IMG/VR virus record: IMGVR_UViG_3300025809_001524
Span: 1 to 24,934 of that record
Direction: 5' to 3' (one strand)
Length of the DNA: 24,934 nt
Origin: a virus
The notes under the pieces were generated by a model that saw nothing but the letters and a program-made list of their open reading frames with translations, made no database searches and was not told where the DNA came from. The position numbers and the translations under genes are program-made. Below are positions 16,601-23,689 of the stretch, piece by piece; the first letter of the stretch is position 1; the number at the start of each line of letters is the position of its first letter.

Positions 16601-18647
16601 AAGTTGCAGTTGATGGAGTAAACGAACCAGTACCATTTTCGATGATATTAATAATTTGACCAAATGATGAACTTACGATACCAAATTCAGTATCAGTTGT
16701 ATAAGTTCCAGTTGGAGTTACAACATATCCAGATTCACCTGCTATTGTTGGGTCACCCAAATCACCATCTTGGAATATACTTCTAATAGTTGCCAATGAT
16801 GGTTTACTAATTGTAGGTGAAATATATGTGTTATGGAATGTATAACCTAATGGGTTATTTGCTAAAATTCCAGCTTGTGTTCTCATTGAATCATCCCACT
16901 CAGGAGAAAGACTTCCATTTTCCCATAAATCGGTATATTCAAACATTGCGAAGTTTAACAAATATAGATATTCTTTAGCAGCTACCTCAAATGCATCAGA
17001 ATCAGTTTTCCAACTATTACCACCATATCCCGATGAATCCCACAATCCAGCATCATATGCCTCTTCCATTGCAAGATATAAATCACCAGTCTGCCAATCA
17101 GATGCCAAATAAGAATATAGTTTTATATCATCTGCAGGTAAACCATGCATATGTAATGTGTGGAATATGTGTTCAATTACTTCTTGTGCATCTATATCAC
17201 CAGAACCAGATATATCACCTGTTGAGTTTAGATACCAAACCATATCGTTCTGTACATGAGTATCAAACAAGTTTGTTAAGTTCCAATATAAAATACCAGC
17301 ATCATCAAGGAAGTTTGGAGTATAATCACTTCCAGCTCCTCTTGCTACTCTTTGTATAGTTGGTAATCCAGCGTGGTAAGTTCCACTATCACCACTTAAT
17401 GTTTTAATTAAATTTCTTTGGAATGTTTCATTTATTCCCGAACCACTTGGGTCAGTAAATAATTCAAACATACGAGCAACTTTCTCAGTAAATGTATCAG
17501 GTACAGCAGTTTGTCCACCAACATCACCGGCTACAACAATTCTTACACCATTGACCGTAACTTCTTTTTTGAAGAAATCACTACCATCACCAGTTAAAGA
17601 TATAATTGAACCATTGTTGTATTCTGAATCTAATGTAGGTCCAACTATTTGAGTATAAGAACCCGTTGTTAAATTCTGAGGAGTATCTAAAGTATCATCG
17701 TACCATTTTGCTAATGCGAATGAAGTTTTATCAGTTCCTAATTTAATTATATCATTAATGAATCCTACACTTCTCGTTATAAATGCAGATTCAACTTCAC
17801 TACCACTAAGTACTGATGTAAATTGTGGTGTATCAGTAATTTTAATTAATCCTTCAATCGATTCACTTAAAACAGGTACAGTACTTACTGAACTTTGTTC
17901 CGTTCTAATAAATGTATGATTTGATTGTGGTAAATGTTTAATAGCTCCATTAGATGAAGATACGAATGTATGTAATGATTGAGGTAAGTGTTTTACTGCT
18001 CTATCAGAAGATGATACAAATGTATGTATTGAACCAGAAGCACTTCCTGCATTACCCACATTAATTGTAAACGTTCCATCTTGTCTTTCTAATCCGTTAG
18101 TAGTTGCTGATACGAATGTATGAGAACCTACATATGGAGATGAACCGATGTTTATATCAAATGTATTTGTTGTTACATTTGAAATTTCCAACCATCTACC
18201 ACTTGGATAATCGTAGTTAGGTCTTGGATAAGATTTTGTAGTTGTATTACCATCTAATACACAAGTATAAGTTAATGAATTATCATCTAATTTGATGTAA
18301 TCTCCATTATCAAAATTATGATTAGCGATTGTAATAGTTACATCACCAGTTGCAGAATTATATGGTGCATTAGTTACACTATGGGTTGTTTTACCAATTG
18401 AACTAATTACGATTGATTGTTCTGCATACGGGTCTGAACCACTTCTTGGGTATGAGTGAGTAGTTAAGTTACTATCCATATCACAAGTAAATGCGATAGA
18501 TTCGTTTTCTAATACTACACTTCTTCCTATTCCTAATCCAAATGATTCAGAAACAGTCAGAGTCATATCTCCACTTAGAGCGTTATATGAAGCAGATACA
18601 GGTGTAAAATATTTATTCGGACCTGATGTTCCTACATTAAATGTCAT
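10311..18647 (-). CDS. Giant modular structural protein, C-terminal part (downstream of frameshift)
   Basis: 2778 codons from ATG 18647, but this ATG lies inside a repeat unit. The same frame is open and homologous back to about 18713 and carries no ribosome site, so it is the C-terminal part of one gene whose first part is 24934-18668. Order, N to C: end of super-unit 4; connector; a unique globular domain (17620-16760); connector; super-unit 5; two connectors; three CRD/YGGN modules; connector; super-unit 6; six CRD/YGGN modules; and a C-terminal domain (10609-10311) with FSYAGAGVTYKALPPNQGG, GGRVFFTSGNELGDFRIGGG and LEGRTFSKSLFSLVTPFSLA. I recognise that C-terminal domain from virion proteins of T4-like marine phages. 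Protein type: very large virion component, probably tail or baseplate associated; the exact role is unknown. Confidence 0.88.
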   Translation of the reverse strand: MTFNVGTSGPNKYFTPVSASYNALSGDMTLTVSESFGLGIGRSVVLENESIAFTCDMDSNLTTHSYPRSGSDPYAEQSIVISSIGKTTHSVTNAPYNSATGDVTITIANHNFDNGDYIKLDDNSLTYTCVLDGNTTTKSYPRPNYDYPSGRWLEISNVTTNTFDINIGSSPYVGSHTFVSATTNGLERQDGTFTINVGNAGSASGSIHTFVSSSDRAVKHLPQSLHTFVSSSNGAIKHLPQSNHTFIRTEQSSVSTVPVLSESIEGLIKITDTPQFTSVLSGSEVESAFITRSVGFINDIIKLGTDKTSFALAKWYDDTLDTPQNLTTGSYTQIVGPTLDSEYNNGSIISLTGDGSDFFKKEVTVNGVRIVVAGDVGGQTAVPDTFTEKVARMFELFTDPSGSGINETFQRNLIKTLSGDSGTYHAGLPTIQRVARGAGSDYTPNFLDDAGILYWNLTNLFDTHVQNDMVWYLNSTGDISGSGDIDAQEVIEHIFHTLHMHGLPADDIKLYSYLASDWQTGDLYLAMEEAYDAGLWDSSGYGGNSWKTDSDAFEVAAKEYLYLLNFAMFEYTDLWENGSLSPEWDDSMRTQAGILANNPLGYTFHNTYISPTISKPSLATIRSIFQDGDLGDPTIAGESGYVVTPTGTYTTDTEFGIVSSSFGQIINIIENGTGSFTPSTATYDPSNGNFVITISNHNLNVGDEIYIRPESFTFTCDMDGNKTEHNLPSVGQPAYSGVLSITSKTTNTITVNVGASGPNKSFTPTNATYDPSNGDFVITTGTHNLSIGEGIVLDTGSFAFTCDMDDNQSIKSYPRLGIDPFAGRSMKITSITGTTMTVNVGVSGPNKTFKPVSASYDGLSGDMVLTVSESFGLGVGRSVVLENESIAFTCDQDDNATTHSYPRLGSDPYAGKSIKITSVGKTSHTPTDAPYNSATGDVTITIAGHGFSNGDYIKISDNGLSYTCILDGNSVKKSYPRPNYDYPSGRWLEISNVTTNTFKINIGSSSYVGEHTFVSALENGIERQTGTFTINVGDAGSASGSIHTFVSSSANAVKHEPQSVHTFVSSSIGAVKHLPQSVHTFVRTTENSISILPAVVNNTINHIKVTDTNQFTSSINGSITEINKVKSSIGTIEDILQNGVSVKPNVVKNNSNKNNLIKVTDAVQITSESFGDRLQQRLISSSISIVTNIVQNGTGSLPTLVEYGTPSDSPKTLAAYNLLKDNIEFIQSESIAYLSSSWSTASYDESKCSRDIGGIISGAAEDMLHNANSASIFNGKFYYDFPSQAQGAQLQQTLDGINYAGRLAESIVRGYTFQTASAVVSGSYELIRNNREFIENETIAFLSSSWDGFTYNETTCKRDVTHIIDAVSTDLLYGGNERSVNAGDYYYRYPSAAIIGGVPNENKQKDPTVTAVDFVQGFVSEIVSGAIFQTASNEVEYVYDSIRSNREFIQNETVAFVNAKYPNLDYKEASCKRDTGFIIDAVATDLRYGGNQRALTAGEFYYRFPSKATGVQIQETTDALIYAKDLIEKIVDKETLFVPTGSLNTDNGIKITSFSPAAGGDITDITILNTISSSFAIVSDAIGNGKADVTPTNATYDPSNGNFVMTVVSHSFDVGDGIYLSPESFTFTCDMDNNKTEHNLPSVGQPAYNTKLEVISKTNDTITLNVGASGPNVEFNPTTASYDPSTGDFVMTVESHSLSVGEGIILDPQSFAFTCEMDNDQSVKSYPRLGIDPYAGRSMKITSITGTTMTVNVGASGPNKLFTPTDVNYNALSGDMVVTVGQHGLGIGRSVVLENESFAFTCDQDGDSTTHSYPRSGSDPYAEQSIVITSVGTTSHTVTNAPYNAATGDVTITIANHNFNNGDYIKLSDNSLTYTCVLDGDTVEKSYPRTGIDYPSGRWLEISNVTTNTFDINIGSSSYTNTHTFVSATTDGLERQTGTFTINVGDGGSASGSIHTFVSASTNAVKHLPQSVHTFISASNGAIKHLPQSVHTFVRTEENSVSVIQPATDYGSVSTDVDILSAYGLITESVPFIQNEVVEYISSSWYGFDYDSAKCRRDVGFIVNGVAEDLRYGIVSASSVNAKFYYQFPSEANGTGSQSQQTVDGINYASQLADQIVKGATFSSPSTQLSASVELLRSNREFIQSESISYLSSSWEGFDYVEATCRRDVGHIIDAVSTDLLYGGTQRSKIAGEYYYKYPSTATTTQLEPTTTGIKYAGDLGSKLVQNEIFVTASAERLAGNKVLLDNKEFIQNEVIAYISSSWSTFDYNEDKCKRDTGYILNGVATDFLYGGNERSKVNGEYYFEKPSNATLNYQVTASGQLNQTIDGINYSARLAGKVLENTTFVLPTSEVSASAELLRNNRSFVQNETIEFISSSWSNVTYNEDKCRRDTGYIIDAAVTDLVYGGNERSTVAGLYYWRYPSRATKGGTPSEANQLDPTVDGIRFANGTSQNVVQNLMYTTPSTEIKNGVQLLRDNTTFIQKETIAYLSSSWSEFEYNEVSCSRDLGYIIDAVATDLTYGGNERAVQAGTFYYYIPSIATTEQKPQTTDGIDFSKGLAEKIIKQQQLVFPFLLNKNGANALKNAKKVLQGKAISYTNAAFPSFVYNEEKCYRDTGFILDAIVTDIIYGGNERSIRAAESYYNGVYGSAAVVINEQKLETAETNRYLRTQFQFVARQAPVEEFGSLIITTGHDFSYAGAGVTYKALPPNQGGDGIPDPDKEITEIGGGRVFFTSGNELGDFRIGGGLVIKQASGTLEGRTFSKSLFSLVTPFSLALQD
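10690..12605 (-). repeat. CRD/YGGN helical module cluster 3 (six copies)
   Basis: Six tandem modules of ~105-120 residues. A typical module has LLRNNRSFVQNETIEFISSS, then W..F.YNEDKC, RDTGYIIDAAVTDLVYGGNE, an AG.YY..YPS segment and TVDGIRFA. The first copy is a variant (YGIVSASSVNAKFY in place of YGGNERS); the last lacks SSSW (NAAFPSFVYNEEKCYRDTGF) and is followed by the C-terminal domain. Two copies carry longer loops after YPS/KPS. The fold is likely mostly helical and the function unknown. Confidence 0.88.
12640..13890 (-). repeat. Beta super-unit copy 6
   Basis: Four consecutive beta modules, each with a YDPSNGD/YNALSGD turn, an H-x-L-x-x-G strand and an FTC(D/E/V)(M/Q/L)D motif, followed by DYPSGRWLEISNVTTNTF and four HTFVSA/HTFVRT repeats. 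Distance from the first DP codon landmark (13852) to the HTFVRT landmark (12661) is 1191 nt, identical to copies 1, 2 and 3. Confidence 0.9.
14035..15015 (-). repeat. CRD/YGGN helical module cluster 2 (three copies)
   Basis: Three tandem modules. The first is the variant type (AAEDMLHNANSASIFNGKFY), the middle one standard (SSSW, CKRD, YGGNERS, YYRYPS), and the last the SSSW-less type (VNAKYPNLDYKEASCKRDTG, YGGNQRA). It sits after two connectors that follow super-unit 5, and is followed by one connector leading into super-unit 6. Confidence 0.88.
15380..16625 (-). repeat. Beta super-unit copy 5
   Basis: Same four-module-plus-HTFV architecture as the other copies. Landmark distance (16591 to 15397) is 1194 nt: one extra codon, explained by VSESFGLGVG where most copies have VGQHGLGIG. 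Four FTC/YTC motifs are visible, and the first module has the LPSVGQPAY variant. Confidence 0.9.
16760..17620 (-). other. Unique globular domain with EHIFHTLHMHG motif
   Basis: About 285 residues that occur only once in the window, between two connector segments. Landmarks: VNGVRIVVAGDVGGQTAVPD, KVARMFELFTDPSGSGINET, GLPTIQRVARGAGSDYTPNF, WNLTNLFDTHVQNDMVWYLN, then EVIEHIFHTLHMHGLPADDI (glutamate at 17172 and histidines at 17169, 17160, 17151 and 17145), MEEAYDAGLWDSSGYGG, AAKEYLYLLNFAMFEY and SKPSLATIRSIFQDG. It looks mainly helical, with repeated Trp/Tyr. I associate it with virion proteins of T4-like marine phages but know no assigned activity. The clustered His/Glu could bind a metal; it is not a classical HExxH zincin motif. 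Confidence 0.7.
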
Positions 18648-19080
18648 TGTAGTATCAGTTACAGCCGTTAGAGGAATTGAACGTACTGAATACGGGTCGA
18701 TTCCAACTCTGATTCAGATGCCATAATGATACCCTCACCAACACTTAAACTATGACTTGCTACAGTTACCACAAAATCACCAGTTGCTGGGTCATAAGAT
18801 GCAGTTGTTGGATTGTATTCTACGTTTGGACCAGATTTACCAACATTAAGAGTTATAGTATCTTCGGTTACCGATTTGATTTTAGTTCTCTTATTATAAG
18901 AAGGTTGTCCAACTGAAGGTAAATTATGTTCACTTCTATTACCATCCATATCACAAGTAAATGTGAATGATTCTGGTCTTAGGTAAACACCATTATCAGT
19001 TGTTAATCCATGCTCATTTATAGTCATCACAAAATCACCATTAGATGGGTCATAAGTAGCGTTAGTAGGAGTAAATGAAT
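17885..19080 (-). repeat. Beta super-unit copy 4, carrying a 52-nt deletion
   Basis: Landmark distance (19044 to 17902) is 1142 nt. This copy has the SESFGLG variant that gives 1194 nt in copy 5, so it is short by exactly 52 nt. The loss falls in its second beta module: GEGIIMASES is followed directly by the DNA for RVGIDPYSVRS, removing the FAFTCDMD...SYP segment and shifting the frame. Confidence 0.88.
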
Positions 19081-19254
19081 TTATACCATCAGTTATAATT
19101 CCAGTTACAACTCCGTAAGATTCACTAACTTCAGTTTTATAAGAACCACTCAATGCGATTGAAGATGTTACAGCCTCAAAAGATGTTACTTTAATGTTTC
19201 CATCGGTATTAGATACCTTTGATGGAGATTTAGTTATTAATTGAGATAAAACAC

Positions 19255-20495
19255 TTATTGAGTTATTTTGAGTTCTAACAAAAGTATGACCCGCCTGAGG
19301 TAAGTGTTTTACTGCTCCATTAGATGCTGATACAAATGTATGTACTGATTGTGGTAAGTGTTTTACAGCGTTTGTTGATGCTGATACAAAGGTATGTATT
19401 GAACCAGAAGCACTTCCACCATCTCCTACATTTATAGTAAATGTTCCAGTTTGTCTTTTTAAACCATTAGTTGTAGCCGATACAAAAGTATGAGCTGATG
19501 TGTATGATGAAGAACCTATATTAATATCAAATGTATTTGTTGTTACATTTGAAATTTCTAACCATCTACCAGATGGGTAATCATAACCAACTCTAGGATA
19601 TGATTTCTCAACAGTATCACCATCTAATACACAAGTGTATGTTAGAGAATTATTATCCAATTTGATATAATCTCCATTATTGAAATTGTGATTAGATATT
19701 GTTATAGTAACATCACCAGTCGATGCATCATAAGGTGCATTAGTTATAGTATGGGATGTAGTTCCAACTGAAGTAATAACTATTGATTTTTCAGCATAAG
19801 GGTCTGAACCTAATCTTGGGTATGAATGTGTAGTTGAATCTCCATCTTGGTCACAAGTAAATGCGAATGATTCATTTTCTAATACTACACTTCTTCCTAT
19901 TCCCAATCCATGTTGCCCAGCAGTTACAATCATATCACCACTCAATGCGTTGTAATCAACATCAGTTGGTGTAAATAATTTATTCGGAGCCGATACTCCA
20001 ACATTAACAGTCATTGTTGTATCAGTAACATCAGTTATAATCATTGAACGACCTGCAAATGGGTCTATTCCAAATCTAGGGTAAGATTTAACAGATTGGT
20101 CGTTGTCCATTTCACAAGTGAATGCAAACGAACCAGTATCTAATACGATACCCTCACCAACACTTAAACTATGAGTACCAGTTGTGATTACAAATTCTCC
20201 AGTTGCTGGGTCATATGATGCGTTGGTTGGATTAAATTGTACATTAGGACCTGATTTACCAACGTTTACAGTTATAGTATCATTAGTTACAGATTTAATT
20301 CCTAATTTAGTATTATACGCAGGTTGACCAACTGAAGGTAATTTATGTTCAGTTTTGTTATCATCCATTGTACAAGTGAATACAAACGAATCTGGTTTGA
20401 TATAAATTTCATCCCTATCATCTAAATTATGATTTGGAATTGTCATTACAAAATCTCCATTTGATGGGTCGTATGTTGCCGTTGTTGGAGTAAAT
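19255..20495 (-). repeat. Beta super-unit copy 3
   Basis: Complete copy with four beta modules (LPSVGQPAY; SVKSYPRFGIDPFAGRSM; THSYPRLGSDPYAEKSI; EKSYPRVGYDYPSGRW) and the HTFVSA...KHLPQ tail ending HTFVRTQNNSISVLS. Landmark distance 20463 to 19272 is 1191 nt. It follows the five-module helical cluster directly, without a connector. Confidence 0.9.
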
Positions 20496-20499
20496 TGCT

Positions 20500-22125
20500 T
20501 TTGTGTAATTATATCAGTAACTAAATTCTTAGCGTAAAGAATACCATCAATAGTTTCATCCTTTTGTACAGTAGTTGCCTCAGAAGGGAATAAGTAGTAG
20601 AATTCTCCACCCTTAACACTTCTTTGGTTACCACCCCATAAGAAATCAGTTGCAACACCATCTAAGATATGTCCAACATCTCTTCTACATTTTTCTCTAT
20701 TGTATGCAAAGAATGGATATTTGAAATCAATATATTCAGTTACTTCTTTTTGAATTAAACTTCTATTATCTCTAATTGTATTCCAAATACTTAATTTAGT
20801 TGCTGAAGGTTGTACCAATACAACATTCTGAATAAGTTTTTGAACTAAGTTAGCTGCATGTATTATACCATCAATAGTTTGTGTTTTTTGAACACTTGTT
20901 GCTTCTGATGGATATAAATAATAGTACTCACCAGCTACAACACTTCTTTCATTTCCACCATATCTTAAATCGGTAGATACAGCATCTAAAATGTGTCCAA
21001 CATCTCTACTACATTTAGCTTCATCATAATCAAATCCAACCCATGAAGATGAGATGTAAGCAATTACTTCAGCTTGAACCAATTCTCTATTTTGTTCTAT
21101 CGTTTGATATAATCCTTCTCTTTCTACTGATGGATTTACTAATATAGTATTACTCATTACCTTATCAGATAATCTTTGAGCATGAACTATACCATCAACA
21201 GTTTGGTCTAATTGTGAACCTTGTGCTTGTGATGGGTATTTGTAATAGAAATCTCCAGCAATTATACTTCTCTCATTTCCACCATACAATAAATCAGTAA
21301 TTGCTGCATCTATTATATATCCCGTATCTCTTTTACATTTTACATCATCGTAATTGGCTGCGTTCCAAGAAGATGAAACATATTCGATTACTTCATTCTG
21401 AATTAAATCTCTATTTTCTAATACTAAGTTGTAAGCGTTTACTTTATCAGAAGTTGGTGGTACAAATACTGCCCCACTAATTACCTTTTGTGCAACTTCA
21501 CCAGCATATTCAATACCATCTAATGTTGGGAACAATTGAGAACCAGTTGCTTCTGATGGATATTTCCAATAGAATACACCAGCATTAATTGTTCTTTCGT
21601 TACCACCATATACAATATCAGTAATTGATGCATCTAAGATATGTACTACATCTCTCTTACAAGTATTTTCTGGGTAATCGAAATCACTCCAAGAAGCTGA
21701 TAAGAATGATATAGCTTCTTCTTTAATAAACTCTTTGTTATTGTTTATAATAATTTGTGTATCTAATCTATCCTGTGATGGGGATGAGAATGTTACGTTT
21801 GATGCTACTTTTTGTGCTACTTTACTTGCGTATCTAATTCCATCTAATGTTTGATTCAATTGTGAACCTTGTGCTTGTGATGGATATTCTAAGTAGAATT
21901 TACCATTAAATATAGATGCTGAATAAACGTTATGGATTAAATCTTCAGCTGCTCCACTAACAATACCAGCAACATCTCTCATACATTTATCTTCATCATA
22001 AGATGCAGTTGACCAAGAAGATGATAAATAAGCTATTGTTTCTTCTTTAATGAAATCAATATTTTGTTTTAGTAAGTTGTAAGCTGCAACAGTTGTTGAT
22101 GAAGTTACTTCACTTCCATATAATG
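20500..22125 (-). repeat. CRD/YGGN helical module cluster 1 (five copies)
   Basis: Five tandem modules, each about 315-325 nt. The first is the variant type (AAEDLIHNVYSASIFNGKFY), the next three are standard (SASW or SSSW, CKRD/CSRD, YGGNER, YYKYPS, DGI.YA), and the last lacks SSSW (IDFKYPFFAYNREKCRRD, WGGNQRS). Each contains one conserved Cys immediately before the (R/K)RD tripeptide or its equivalent. Confidence 0.9.
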
Positions 22126-22294
22126 ATGATGATTCATAAGAACCACTACCAAATTCTATAATTTTAGTTACAATCTCAAATGATTCTGAAATGAATGAAA
22201 TATCACTAGCAGATGCCGAAATTGAAGATGTTACATATTGTGAAACATTACTTACTGCAATTGCCTCTTCGGTATTATCAACATATGGAGGTAT

Positions 22295-23540
22295 AACACT
22301 TACTGATTCATTTTGTGTTCTAACAAAAGTATGAACTGATTGTGGTAAATGTTTTACTGCTCCATTCGATGCTGATACGAATGTATGAATAGATTGTGGT
22401 TCATGTTTAATAGCGTTGTTTGATGCAGATACAAATGTATGTATTGAACCACTTGCACTTCCTCCATCTCCAACGTTTATTGTAAATGTACCATCTTGTC
22501 TTTTTATACCATTAGATGTAGCAGATACAAATGTATGTGCCCCAACATATGATGAAGAACCTATGTTAATATCAAATGTATCAGTAGTTACGTTTGATAT
22601 CTCTAACCATCTACCAGATGGATAATCTATTGTAGGTCTTGGATATGATTTCTCAACAGTATTGCCATCCAATACACAAGTATAAGTTAGTGCATTATCA
22701 TCCACTTTAATATAATCACCATTACTAAATCCATGTGATGAAATAGTAAGTGTAACAATACCAGTTGTTGGATTGTATGGTGCGTTTGTTGGAGTATGTG
22801 ATGTTGTACCAACTGATGTGATTAATATCGATTGTTCAGCGTATGGGTCAGAACCACTTCTTGGGTAAGAATGTGTAGTTGAATCCCCATCTTGGTCACA
22901 AGTGAAAGCAAAAGATTCATTTTCTAATACTACACTTCTATTTACACCTAATCCATGTTGACCAACTGTAACTACCATATCTCCACTCAATGCGTTGTAA
23001 TTAACATTAGAAGGAGTAAAGTATTTATTTGGTCCAGATATACCAACATTAACAGTCATTGTTGTATCAGTAACATCCGTTATAATCATTGAACGACCAG
23101 CGTATGGGTCTATTCCTAATCTTGGATAGGATTTAACTGATTGGTCATTGTCCATATCACAAGTAAATGCAAATGAACCAGTATCTAAAATAATCCCTTC
23201 CCCAACACTTAAACTATGAGTACCAGTTGTGATTACAAAATCACCAGTAGCAGGGTCATAACTAGCAGTTGAAGGAGTCCATTCTACATTAGGACCTGAT
23301 TTACCAACATTTACAGTTATAGTATTATTGGTTACCGATTTGATTCTTAATTTGTTATTGTAAGCAGGTTGTCCAACTGAAGGTAATTTGTGTTCAGTTT
23401 TATTATCATCCATCGTACAAGTGAATACAAATGATTCAGGCTTTAAATAGATACTATCTGCTTTCTTAAATTTGTGATTTGGAATAGTCATTACAAAATC
23501 ACCATCAGCAGGGTCATACGTTGCTGTGGTTGGAGTAGAA
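22295..23540 (-). repeat. Beta super-unit copy 2
   Basis: Complete copy with the standard four beta modules and HTFV tail ending HTFVRTQNESVSVIP. Landmark distance 23508 to 22317 is 1191 nt. Connectors flank it on both sides (SSSFETVLDIIEFGTGS before; SQYVTSSISAS and SFEIVTKIIEFGSGS after). Confidence 0.9.
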
Positions 23541-23689
23541 CCAGTTCCAAATTCTATAATATCTAATACAGTTTCAAATGAAGATGATAATTTAGATATA
23601 AGAGTTTCTGAACCAATTAGTGAAGAAGTGTATTGTGTACCACTTCCTCTTTTAACTAAACCATCAATAGTTTTAGTTAATATTGGTAA

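Noticed and set aside
17145-17174. EHIFHTLHMHG considered as a zinc metallopeptidase site
   Set aside because: It is neither HExxH nor HxxEH with the expected third ligand; kept only as a possible metal-binding cluster.
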